Part shown: one piece after another, positions 37,001 through 46,745 of the stretch | Layout of the letters: each line of letters begins with the position of its first letter | How positions within the stretch are numbered: the first letter of the stretch is position 1 | Source of the DNA: Diaporthe sp. PMI_573 | Taxonomy: Eukaryota > Ascomycota > Sordariomycetes > Diaporthales > Diaporthaceae | Direction of reading: 5' to 3' | Length of the DNA: 64,000 nt | Assembly: GCA_021399435.1 (NCBI GenBank) | Contig: JAJTUP010000063.1 | Coordinates: forward strand, 124,001 to 188,000 | Made by a program: the position numbers and the translations under genes | The notes under the pieces: generated by a model | Seen by the model: the letters and a program-made list of their open reading frames with translations, nothing else | Database searches by the model: none | Told to the model about the DNA's origin: nothing

Positions 37001-39599
37001 CCCCATTGGCCGGCGATTCAGGTCTTCTTGCCGGGTTGCGTTGAAACCGTTGCGACTCTTTCGAAAAGGCGGCGAAGGAAAGGGACAGCCAGCCGCCGGA
37101 TTGGTGGTGTTGTCGTCTTCACTCTGGATGGCGTGTCTTGTGTTTCGAAAGGGCGTGCGCGTGATCAGAAGAAAAAGACGGAGGCGACCCTACCTGACCC
37201 GACCCGACCCTGTCCCAACCTGTAGGAACTGCATTTTCCCCATTCTGTAGGCTGTAGATCGGCCTCCTCCATGTGCACATGATAGTGTAGAAACCCACCT
37301 ATTCAGTCATTGTGCATCCATCCATCCCATCGCCTTGGTCGTGTAAGGGACGCCGAGAAGGGAAAACTGGCCAACCTGGAAACCATCATCCCTCTCTCTA
37401 ACTCGGTTCCCTCGGGCGCTCCCGGCTGTTGCGGCTGTCACTCAGCTCGGCGGTGGAGGCTTGTGCCCGCTTGGCGCCATGGCGGTTGATCTCCCGGGCA
37501 TTAAGACCCGAGACAAGGAAGCCAGCCAGACAAGAAGTGCCTGCGCTGAACCCTTTCTTGGCGACGTTGCACAACTTTGCGCTGCTTTTTCTGACGGTTC
37601 CCAGGGTCCCAAGACATACATGCAGTGATCGTCTTGATTTTCTTTTTTGCTTTTGGCTATGCAGCTCTGTTTCTGCCGGGACTAGCGTCTGTGGTCTTCA
37701 ATAGGGGAGGGAGGGTGTAGTGGTTTTCCCCCTGGTGAGAGGTGATCTGGCTCCCCATTCCTCGTACTTGAAGCCAAGGGCACAGATTGCCAAAGTATTA
37801 CATGATCTTATTACGAGATTGGGAGGCTCGTGATGATTCAATAGTGAGGCTGGATGTCATGTATTAGCTAACGGGCGGTGTCGATCCTGGGGTGACAGGT
37901 AGGAAGGGAGAGAGGGCCAAGACCCCCCGACCGCTGGTTTGGTGATTACCTCAAGGATATCAAACTACCACGAGCGCTTCTTGGCTTCCTCAACAATTAT
38001 TGCTCGCCAAGGAGCCGAATTAGGATATTATAAGCTAAGAGAATATTATATTGACTGAATAAATCTCTGGGCATTTAGAATATGTTGTCTGTTATATTAA
38101 ATTAGAGGCTGTCCCTCGGACTGTAGATCCCACTGGCTGTAAAATTGAGAGGCGCACAAGTGATACGGTAGGAGAAACACGGATGAATGGTTTCGACGTT
38201 TGAAAAGTTTTGGTCTGTCGAACCAGTGGCGTTACGGTCACAGGCAGCCTGAGTTGCTTGACCGATAGGGTCGGTCCAGAGCAGCTTGCTGGAGAGGGCT
38301 CGGTTTCGGTGGCTGCATGTGCTTTCTGACGGCCAGCATCGATCATACAGGCCCTTCTTCTCAAATTTTATATGTGATGCACGGCGCTTTGCGGGTTCTA
38401 GTCGCCTTCAACGCTGGGAAATATGGACCAACACATTTGCAAGGCGATGCTGCCGCATCCTGACAGAGGCAGGTTGAGAGGAACCGGACAAGGATATCTA
38501 TGATTTCTTGTGTGGTTTGTAAATGTCAAATATTCTCTGAGACTATTATGTTGAAGCTCTATCCAGCGAGTGTATCCGATTTGTTCTCAAGGCCGGACAT
38601 GTTTCTCATCACCCAACATGGATATGAACATGGTTGAAACCTGTTGTAGGATTCTGGAAGGGCTCGTATCAAATAGTGGCGACAGAAATTCTCCACGTCC
38701 TTGTGATTTGTCCCATCGCCCATGTTTCGCCCGGACGCCCCCCCCCCCAGTCATTGCGCTCTCGAGTACAACATTGTACTCATCTATGTCTCTGTAGCTC
38801 AGGTGCCTTCTTCGATAGCCAGCATGCGCCGTACAAATACGACCTCAGCCACCATCTGATCCAGCGGATTGAATAACAGCCTGTCAGCTCGGGTGGGCTT
38901 TCAAAAGCTCTGTGAAGCTTATCAAAGTGTAAGCTACAGATATGAAGCCATTAAGACGTCAGGTACTCGACCGTGAATTGTCATCTCTCTCAGATCGACG
39001 CACAGGGAAATAACGAGAATTTACAGGGCATCGAGCCGCCGAACTTGATCGAGACGATGTTGCTGCTAAGTCTGTTCATTATGTCTGAGACGATGGCCGT
39101 TGGAGTGCCGAATGCATGTCTATTTGCCGCGGTCCTGGTATAATTTCCCGTGCTTCTTTTTGTTTTGGTGTACAGACTTCGACTCCAATCTACTTAGCAA
39201 TAGCCATACAACAAAAGACTGCGATACCAAACCCTGCGGACTTTGGACTCAAAACTTTACTCCGATATGAGAATATTAAACTTCTGCGGTCAAGGCACAG
39301 ATGTCAAACATCTGCTTGCTTGAGAGCAGGTGAAAAGCTGAGCAATTGGAATACAGGAAAAGCCAGGCGTGAGTGGCTCAACAATACATACTGAAGTAAT
39401 AATTCGCAAAGTCTGTGAAGTCAATTCCGAGATATCACCAAAATTCCAGTCAACAGGCGCTGAAATTTTCATGTACATGATCTTCAAGTTCTACTACAAT
39501 TATTATGCATATCACTCTGGGAATTATGGAGGATTTGACGTGTTGAGCTCAAGGCTAAAAGCAGGCGTTTACGGACTGCTATGTATAAATTTCATCAGA
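31051..39599. other. 8.5-kb region without a recognisable gene
   Basis: This lies upstream of the DUF2457 gene. From 31.1 to about 32.1 kb it is G/T-rich leader-like DNA. From 32.5 to 37.5 kb all open frames are short, Ser/Pro/Arg-rich and overlapping. From about 37.7 kb the composition shifts to AT-rich (for example 38030-38110), which marks entry into the accessory segment. I found no domain, no transposase or reverse-transcriptase motif and no tRNA. Confidence 0.5.
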
Positions 39600-39955
39600 C
39601 TATCTCAGAACCAAGTTGCATTTCTCCGGAACTGCATCCCCAAAGAAAGCTGATGCGAGTACAAGTAGGTTGGCTCTGGGATCCTCCGGTTCACAGGTGG
39701 GACGAATGCAAGTTGATCTTCCACAACCTCCTTTCAACGGTAAAGACTGGATGTTGCAATAGCTTTCACAATGACCCCATGGAAGAATTTGATAAGAGTT
39801 AATCCTTGTCTGTTTGTGCCCCCAATAGTTATGATTAGCTTTGTCGGCAGATAGCCAGGAGTGGAGTGAGACTTACGCTCAGAGCAGTAACGAGAACCAC
39901 TGACCGCCCAGTTGTTGCATCCTTGCTTCACACAACGGATGGCAGGGGATGGCAT
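39600..39955 (-). CDS. small cysteine-rich protein (tentative two-exon gene)
   Basis: The model joins exon 39955-39877 and exon 39730-39600 by a 146-nt GTAAGT...AG intron to give 69 residues. The product has Cys at 8, 13, 24, 29, 34 and 39: the first exon ends GSRYCSE and the second starts GCGRSTC, restoring a regular C-x4-C spacing, which resembles fungal Cys/His-rich modules of the type YC-x2-H-x-C-x4-C. The usual His is Arg here. I do not recognise a named family. An alternative with a very short 38-nt intron would add two more cysteines but is unlikely. The branch site is weak, so it may instead be a decayed gene. It is head to head with the APH-like gene, about 0.75 kb apart. Confidence 0.4.
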
Positions 39956-40710
39956 GTTGAAGTCGGGGTGGTTTTATTTGTTAATCAAAGGTGAGAGAAT
40001 GGTTTTGCTCGACAGGTGAAAGCTGAAGTGGTATTGTGTAAATCGGGTGAGGGTCTGGGTGCTACAACCGGGCTTGCTTTCCTTTTTTCGAGGGAGAGAT
40101 AGCCCCTTCTTATCCAGTATCCAGCAGTATCTCCTCGACTGCCATTCCGCAAGTTTTGGTTTGCTTAATATCTAGACGAGGCATCATCAGGCGCCTCGCG
40201 CAAGGTTGAGTTGAAGTTGCCAACAGTCGAAGTAGCGTCCTCTGACTGACAATTGCGTCTAGAGATCATGGTACATCTCTTTTCCTCGCGGTCTCTGTGT
40301 ACTCAAGTTCATTCTGATTTCCCAGCCATCGTGTCCCTGCTTCCTGGAGTGATCACATGAGGTTTCGCCCAGAATGCGCCGTACCACCAACATGGGCGTT
40401 TTTTTGGCCGCTACGCCATACGAGTTGGAGGATGTAATTATGCGCTTAGTGATGTTTCGTCGGCCCAGGTGGACGGTAGCTCTCGCCCGCAGCTCCGAAC
40501 CAATCAAAATGTTTTGTCGAACTGTTGGTCACGTAAACCTTTTGTCCAGCCACTCACCACGTGAACGCAAGGCAGATTCAACCCAAACAAATAATTGAAC
40601 GCAACTTCGACATTGCTGATGCACATGATTCCCTCCTGATTTATCGGAGCCATGTGAATCCCTTCTCAGCGCTTTCTGTCCACCTTGGTACCGGGTCATT
40701 AACTGATACA
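39956..40710. other. divergent intergenic region, Cys-rich gene/APH-like gene
   Basis: A shared upstream region of two divergent genes that may be co-regulated. Short open frames carry no motif, and no repeat is seen. Confidence 0.45.
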
Positions 40711-42139
40711 ATGCCTCTGTGGCAGTGTGATGCAAGGAATTGCGCTCGACCGGCCGTTCGAACCCTCGGTGAATGTGTTCTTTGCGGCCGCCATCTCTGC
40801 TCGCAGCACAGCGCAACTCCGTTCCACAGCTGTCCAAAATGGGAGGTAAGTAAGCACGTTACACACTCGTGTTAAGAATTGCGTGCTGAGGTTGCAGGAT
40901 GCCGATAACTACGATCCCGCGGCCAGGGCCGCAGAAGAAAGTGAGCTGTCGCACTTGATCGCAAAGATTGATACCAAAGCTCTTTCGGCTCGAGCCAGCT
41001 TCCTTCGTCAAGGGGTTCAGTGCTCTGTGCCTGCACTTGGTTATGATAGGGCCACGCGAAGTTCTGTGATGGGGGGCATGAATTATCATATTGAGCTCTG
41101 CTTTGAAGACGGAGTCAAGTGGATCACCCGTATACGCAGGTTCAACGCTACTTCCCCTCCATCATCATTACGGGATTATATCGTGCGGAGCGAAGTTGCA
41201 ACGCTGAAATTTCTGGAGCAAACCAATGTGCCCGCTCCGAAGGTATTCGACTACGCCTTCGAACACGATCCGGATAACCGGATTGGGGTTGGATACATTC
41301 TCATGGAAAAGCTGCCTGGGAAGTCAATGAGATGGGCTCTTGCCACTAAGGAGCAGAGACGGAATCTCATGGACCAGCTGGCAGATATTTTTATCGAACT
41401 CCACAAGCATCCTCTCAACTCATTGGGCTCCCTCGACAGCCCAGACACTCCACAACATATTGGTGGATTCGCACGAGAATCACTCACCGACTTCACCCCA
41501 TCCGGTGAAATGCTCCTCGCCGGCCCTTGCCCTTCGATTGAAGAGTACCACAAGTACTCACTTCGCTTCATCCTGGAGCTTATCCTTCGTGAGGAGATGT
41601 ACACTCAGCAGCCAGTAGATGCCTACCTCGTCCATCGCTTCCTATTCGACCTGATTCCTTCAATAGTGTCGTCAAAATCGCAAAGCGACCAGAAGAACTA
41701 TTACCTCAAACACGCAGACGACAAAGGAGACCATATCCTAGTCGACGAAGGTTTCAATATCACCGGAATCATTGACTGGGAATGGGCCCACACGATGCCG
41801 CCAGAGATCGCCTTTAATTCCCCGATCGGCCTCTTGCCCGTGGCGGATTTCTACGACGGCGTCAACGACATCGGGGAAGATGAAGTCGTCTTCGCACGTT
41901 TACTCGAAGACAAAGGCTGCCCGGAACTGGCAGCACACATTCGCAAAGGGCGACTACAGCACAGGTTTGCTTTCTGCTGTGGCTATGATCTTGCTGGTGA
42001 CTGGTCTGGGTTTCTGGGCCTCTTTCGGGGACTTCGGGAGGCGGTACAGGTAGATCAGGGTATGGACTGGGATGAGTGGAAGAAGGTCGCCTTGTCTCGA
42101 TACTCGGAAGATGAAGGGTTGAAACTTATATGCTCGTAA
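40711..42139 (+). CDS. APH-fold (aminoglycoside phosphotransferase family) kinase-like protein with N-terminal Cys cluster
   Basis: Two exons, 40711-40845 and 40898-42139, with a 52-nt GTAAGT...CAG intron give 458 residues. Exon 1 encodes a Cys/His cluster (MPLWQCDARNCARPAVRTLG, then CVLCGRHLCSQH and C at 42), a probable small zinc-binding module at the N-terminus that many fungal members share. The rest is the PF01636 fold: ATP-site region SSVMGGMNYHIELCFEDG, hinge GYILMEKLPGKSM, catalytic/metal segment KHADDKGDHILVD (316-328) and IIDWEWA (336-342). The Brenner-type HxDxxxxN motif appears as the fungal HADDKGDHILVD variant, so activity is possible but its substrate is unknown. This large fungal family should not be read as an antibiotic-resistance gene. 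It is the last gene before the repeat-bracketed NLR. Confidence 0.88.
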
Positions 42140-42358
42140 CAAAGACCCCAGAGTACTGATACCGCGAGTTCTTGAAACTGTTAAACCGCCCAAAGGTGAT
42201 AGGTAGGAGACCAAGACATCGGATCACGAAACGTCTGGCAACGTTCAGGAGCTGATTCTGTGGCTACGTTACTGGAACTATCTCGAATGGGACATCAATG
42301 GGTGGTCGATAGCAATAATTCGTCAATGAATTTTCTCCCTGAATGCCTTACATATGTA

Positions 42359-42689
42359 CCGGGAGTCTTTGTTAGAGACCAGCTTTGCTCGGGTGTCCGC
42401 TACGCGGCCACAGCATCTACCCCCCAACCTCCTATAGGTTAACCTCTTGTAGAACAGCCTCACATAGGACAACCTCCTATACAATAGCCTCCCTTAGGAG
42501 AACTTCTTATAGGACAACCTGCCATAAAGTACCTCTTATTTAACAATCTCCTGTACGAAGACCTGCTATAGGATAACCCCCTGCGGGCTATAGGTAACCA
42601 CGTAGATGGGAATCAAGCCACAGGAAGTTCAACAATGACGTGTTGCGAATTCTGAAGATGTGGCGGTGTTACTGTAATAATGTATGTGA
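42359..42689 (+). repeat. left direct repeat flanking the NLR gene
   Basis: A segment of about 330 bp whose ordered blocks recur in the same orientation at 46197-46500: CCGGGAG; GCTCGGGTG-CCGCTACGCGGCCAC-GCAT; a 15-bp minisatellite; GTAGATGG-AATCAAGCCACAG; and GTGTTACTGTAATAATG-ATGTGA. The blocks match closely, but the minisatellite copy number differs. Confidence 0.85.
42426..42598 (+). repeat. 15-bp minisatellite, left copy
   Basis: About eleven degenerate copies of a unit close to AACCTCCTATAGGAC with a palindromic CCTATAGG core. There is no spacer structure, so it is not a CRISPR array. Confidence 0.85.
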
Positions 42690-42814
42690 CAGCGGACAGA
42701 TATACGCATTGTCGACCAAGCCTGACTGTTCAAATGCATCGAACCTACCAGCCCAAGTTCCGGGGTCTCTTAGATGCATACATGCACGTGAACGATTTGG
42801 ACTAACCAGAGCAC

Positions 42815-42820
42815 TATAAA
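42815..42820 (+). promoter_or_regulatory. possible TATA box of the NLR gene
   Basis: TATAAA lies about 260 bases before the NLR start codon and outside the left repeat. Only the motif and its position support it. Confidence 0.3.
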
Positions 42821-43081
42821 GGGATTCATTCTATTGGTAGATCATTAAATCAAAATTGCATTTTCAGATATGCAGTTAGAATGCAGTGTAACTCATCGTT
42901 CTGCCTTGAAGTAAGCCCCACCTTGGCTACGCCGCTCAGGCTCTCATTTGATTCTCTTAGGCATTCAGGTTCAATCATAAGAGTCGCTCCAGCCGAATCC
43001 CGATTTCATTCTCTGAAAATCGCAAACTTTCACATCGAATTCGTGCTTTTGTTACCATTCTTTTACTAAGCAGGAGCTGGA

Positions 43082-46000
43082 ATGGCAGAAACCGCGGGGC
43101 TTGCTATAGGGGCGGCCGCCCTTATCGGGACGTTCAAAGACTGCATCGATGTCTATGGGATGATAGTCTCAGCTCGCTCACTTACTGATGACGCCGAAGT
43201 GCTCAATACAAAGCTCGACGTTGAGAGAATGCTGCTGTTGCAGTGGGCTGATCGTATCGGGATGACTGAGCCTGAAGACTATGATCGAAGGCTCGACGAT
43301 CCTGATCTAAACCACACAATCGCCAGAGTGCTCGAGAGCATCAAGGGGCTACTGAGTGATGGGAAGGCACTCAGAGACCGGTACGGCCTGGTTGACTACC
43401 AGGCTGTGAGGCATAAAATCGTTTTCGACGACAGGTTGGGTACCACAGCCGGGTCTACGAGATTGAAGCAGTTCATCGAACGGTTCAACAAGCTTTCTCT
43501 TCACACTGGAGAGCCTCGAAAGGATCAATCCGTTATCACACGCTTTAAATGGGTGGTAAAGGACAAGGAGAAGTTTGCAAGTCTGGTGGATGAGCTCTCA
43601 TACTTCGTTTCCCGGCTTGACGCCCTCATTCCGGCCTCAGAACAGTCCTTCGGGAAAATGACCGAGCAAGACCTGGCACAAATAAACAGCATCCCCCAGC
43701 TCAAGGCGATTTTCGATGCATGCATTGGCTCCCGGCCGCAGATCGACTTCGTAGCGCAGCAAGCGTTACGTTTCATCAACCAGGAGCGAATCCTGAACTG
43801 CCTCTGGTTTCGGTGGATCGACAACAGGAAGACAAGCATTAGCGACAGACACTCTCGAACTCTTGAATGGGCTCTGGAGACGTCAGAGCGTGACTTCAAA
43901 TGGGACAACCTGGCTGAGTGGCTGAAGAATGGCAACGGCCTCTACTGGCTGGCAGGAAAGCCGGGCAGCGGCAAGTCGACCCTCATGAAGTACATCAGCG
44001 ACCACCCGCGAACAAACAGCCTGCTTAGCGAGTGGGCGGAACAGTCAGAACTGGTCTCATTACAATTCTTCTTCTACGCACTGGGAAGACCTGAGCAAAA
44101 ATCACAAGAGGGAATTCTAAGGAGCTTGCTGTTCCAATTCCTGGACAAATACCGGAACTTGATTGAACAAATACTCCCTGCTATGTGGAAAGAGGCTATT
44201 ATCACCAAGGATGAGGCGCATCCTTTGGCACTACCTTCCATATCGGAGATGCAGGCCTCTTTATTGCACCTCGCTGGAACGGTCTCGGCCGATAAGAAGA
44301 TCTGGATGCTGATTGACGGACTGGACGAGTTCCAGGGGAAGCATGCGACTATTGCGGCTTTCCTTTCGAAGCTGCAACGACTGCCAAATGTCAAGATTAT
44401 GGTTTCCAGTCGGCCGCTTCAAGTCTTCGTGAGTCGTTTCGAGCACGCTCCAAAGATGTACCTTCAGGATCTTACGACCCAGGATATCGAGACTTACATT
44501 GATGACACAATCGCACATCATCCACACATGGCGCGAATATCGAGGGTTGAGCCAGGAGTGGCTACGAAAATCGTCATGCTCATGATAAGAAAGGCATTCG
44601 GGGTCTTCCTATGGGTGGTACTAGCTTGCCGGTCCATACTGGAAGGGCTGGACGACCACGAAACAGGCTCGGAGCTCATGAGCCGGACCTCAGAGCTGCC
44701 CCCGGAGCTGGGCGACTTCTTCCGTCAGATTATTGAAGGAGTGGATCCTCGAAAGCGCGATCAATGCGTGAGGCTCCTTCGGTTGGTCTTTGAGAGCCAG
44801 AAGTGCCCCAGGGCCGAGCCCATCCCGGCGATAGGGCTCACAATCATCGATGAGCAGGGATTGCGGGCGGATTTTAAGGGGCCTAGCGTTACAAGACTCA
44901 GCCATGAACAATCAATGCTGAGGTGCCAGGCGCTAGAGGGGAGGCTGAGGAGCCGGTGCTCTGGGTTGGTGGAGCTCGCCGAAAACAAATGCTTTAACTT
45001 TTACCAATACGTCGGCAACGCACGCATGACTTACGCGGATGAGCATCTTATCAACTGCCCAGTCCACTTCATGCACAGATCGTTGTACGAGTTTTTCTGC
45101 ACGGAGGGGGTGTGGGAATGGGATGTCTTGCGCGTGGACAATTCATGTGGCTTTTTTGAGCCACATGTGATCCTCGCCTCGCTCTGGACCCAGCTGGCTG
45201 GCCTCCATGTCTGGGGCAAGAACAACCACAAGGAGACATGTTTCGACAACGCTTTCATCCACAATGCCTACGCCGAGGTGGCCCACTGTCCGCCCAGATT
45301 CCTAGCAAGAAATCTGTCACGCCTTCAGGGCCTCTTTTCAGGAGAAATGTACGTGCGAGCGCGGGGTCTTGCCAGACTTTGCCTGGCGCATCAATCGAAT
45401 TGTCGAAAAGGCTACGAGGACCCCTCTGTCGTGCTCGCCTTTGCAGCTGAACTCGGGATGGCCAGTCTGGTCCGTCTTGCACGCGAAAACCCTGGTGAGC
45501 TCCGTCGCACGTTGATATCGCCAGAAGCCAATCATGTGCATGATTGTAGCAGCTTCTCGACCTGCGCAACGGGACTTTACAAGTTGAATAGAGATAGGGC
45601 CGGATCCAAGTACACGAATAGATCCACCACTTTCCCTCTGCTATATCACGCCACCTGTCGGCCATCTCTGACCCTGCTCCAACACAGCCTCTTCGGGACT
45701 GGGTTCTACTTGATTGAGAGCATCTTGGCGCCTACCGAGGCTGTGGAATACCTCCTGAAACAGGGCCACGACCCCAATGAAGCTTTTTTCACGAATGAAG
45801 ACGAGCAAAGCACGACACCGTGGATCGAATGGCTGAAAGCGATCGGGACAGGAGGTTCGCTACGTGTCAAATATGACGAGCCGAGGCGTTCAGAATTCGG
45901 CATCGAGCGGGCACACCAGCTAGCCGTAATTGCACTGCTCCTTGTCGATTCCGGTGCCAAGCTCGGTGCGCCTGGGACGGAAATATGCATGCTGGTAGAT

Positions 46001-46153
46001 GAGGGCCTATCCGAATACATCCTCAACGCGGCGCAGCGGAGGGGCAAGAAATCTGTGAAATTGGCTCGAAGTGATGATCTGTGGTTGAAGGTGCGGGACA
46101 GGATTCAGTCATTACGAACTGCTGCATCTCAACAGGATGCTCATTCGCGATGA
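43082..46153 (+). CDS. HeLo-NACHT NLR protein (fungal STAND, incompatibility/defence type)
   Basis: A single uninterrupted frame of 1023 residues. Residues 1 to about 215 match the HeLo (prion-inhibition/propagation) domain pattern: AGLAIGAAALIGTFKDCIDV, then TKLDVERMLLLQWADRIGM. This is the cell-death effector domain of HET-S-type proteins. The NACHT domain follows: YWLAGKPGSGKST (P-loop, 288-300), Walker B IWMLIDGLDEFQG (407-419) and sensor KIMVSSRP (438-445). After it comes the helical region typical of HeLo-NACHT proteins, including VHFMHRSLYEFFCTEGVW (DUF7791-like). No ankyrin, WD40 or TPR array is visible at the C-terminus. All NTPase motifs are intact, so it looks functional. Role in heterokaryon incompatibility or defence is known for relatives and inferred here. 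It is bracketed by direct repeats. Confidence 0.9.
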   Translation: MAETAGLAIGAAALIGTFKDCIDVYGMIVSARSLTDDAEVLNTKLDVERMLLLQWADRIGMTEPEDYDRRLDDPDLNHTIARVLESIKGLLSDGKALRDRYGLVDYQAVRHKIVFDDRLGTTAGSTRLKQFIERFNKLSLHTGEPRKDQSVITRFKWVVKDKEKFASLVDELSYFVSRLDALIPASEQSFGKMTEQDLAQINSIPQLKAIFDACIGSRPQIDFVAQQALRFINQERILNCLWFRWIDNRKTSISDRHSRTLEWALETSERDFKWDNLAEWLKNGNGLYWLAGKPGSGKSTLMKYISDHPRTNSLLSEWAEQSELVSLQFFFYALGRPEQKSQEGILRSLLFQFLDKYRNLIEQILPAMWKEAIITKDEAHPLALPSISEMQASLLHLAGTVSADKKIWMLIDGLDEFQGKHATIAAFLSKLQRLPNVKIMVSSRPLQVFVSRFEHAPKMYLQDLTTQDIETYIDDTIAHHPHMARISRVEPGVATKIVMLMIRKAFGVFLWVVLACRSILEGLDDHETGSELMSRTSELPPELGDFFRQIIEGVDPRKRDQCVRLLRLVFESQKCPRAEPIPAIGLTIIDEQGLRADFKGPSVTRLSHEQSMLRCQALEGRLRSRCSGLVELAENKCFNFYQYVGNARMTYADEHLINCPVHFMHRSLYEFFCTEGVWEWDVLRVDNSCGFFEPHVILASLWTQLAGLHVWGKNNHKETCFDNAFIHNAYAEVAHCPPRFLARNLSRLQGLFSGEMYVRARGLARLCLAHQSNCRKGYEDPSVVLAFAAELGMASLVRLARENPGELRRTLISPEANHVHDCSSFSTCATGLYKLNRDRAGSKYTNRSTTFPLLYHATCRPSLTLLQHSLFGTGFYLIESILAPTEAVEYLLKQGHDPNEAFFTNEDEQSTTPWIEWLKAIGTGGSLRVKYDEPRRSEFGIERAHQLAVIALLLVDSGAKLGAPGTEICMLVDEGLSEYILNAAQRRGKKSVKLARSDDLWLKVRDRIQSLRTAASQQDAHSR

Positions 46154-46196
46154 ATGCCTGCACAGGTTGTTGGGGGACAGCACGCATGAAACAATT

Positions 46197-46500
46197 CCGG
46201 GAGAGAAATCTTTCTCCTCATGACGAGTTTGGCTCGGGTGACCGCTACGCGGCCACGGCATGAATGCCTCCCTAGATAGTCGCCTAATACACCACATGGG
46301 CAACTGCTCAACCTGCTATAGAATAACCTCTATAGAAAAAACTCCTATGGAACAACCTCCTATGGAACAACCTCCTATGGAAAACCCTCCTATGGAGTAT
46401 GTAGAGGTGACCAGGTACCGATGTAGATGGTAATCAAGCCACAGAGGGCTCCGCAGTGGCTTGTTGTGATTTTGGAGTGTTACTGTAATAATGCATGTGA
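46197..46500 (+). repeat. right direct repeat flanking the NLR gene
   Basis: Same block order and orientation as 42359-42689, about 304 bp. It includes the hairpin GTGACCGCTACGCGGCCAC (46238-46256), a shorter minisatellite and the end block TGTTACTGTAATAATGCATG. Confidence 0.85.
46310..46399 (+). repeat. 15-bp minisatellite, right copy
   Basis: About six copies of a unit close to AACCTCCTATGGAAC. The unit has diverged from the left array by a core change (CCTATGG against CCTATAGG). Confidence 0.85.
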
Positions 46501-46745
46501 ATTTGAATTCCTTGGACGCATGATATCTATTCAATTCTCTGACCTTGTAATGCAGCTTGACCACGACACCGATAAGAGCTCTGACGTTGAGCAACGGAAG
46601 TGCTGACTCAGCAGGCGGCGCACGTGATCGCCAAGAGGCAGGCTCGTCCCGGAACCTTGGAAAGCATTCTCTCGCTTGTCAACCGCGCTCGGAGCTTCCA
46701 GGTCTGCGAAGCCGTGAATACACATCAATTGGTCCACCAGCCATC

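Larger units (their letters stand above)
42140..43081. other. intergenic region carrying the left direct repeat and NLR promoter
   Basis: The left repeat (42359-42689) with its 15-bp minisatellite fills the middle. The 392 bases between the repeat and the NLR start should hold its promoter, with a TATAAA at 42815-42820. No coding sequence is seen. Confidence 0.6.
46154..46745. other. intergenic region carrying the right direct repeat and ATP16 promoter
   Basis: The right repeat begins 43 bases after the NLR stop and ends at 46500. The remaining 245 bases lead to the ATP synthase delta start and should contain its promoter. Confidence 0.6.

Noticed and set aside
38160..38400. tRNA-like B-box (GGTTCTAG, GGTTCGACA) candidates
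   Set aside because: I could not find matching acceptor and anticodon stems, so no tRNA is called.
39369..39653. 94-codon open frame rich in Tyr and Phe
   Set aside because: It overlaps the opposite-strand Cys-rich exon, lies in AT-rich DNA and has no motifs.
42340..42360. Left repeat as the leftover of a lost second NLR copy
   Set aside because: Sequence just left of the repeat does not resemble the NLR 3' end by eye; only a short GAATGCCT match is seen.
42426..42598. Possible CRISPR array
   Set aside because: The units are contiguous 15-mers without unique spacers, and the genome is eukaryotic; it is a minisatellite.
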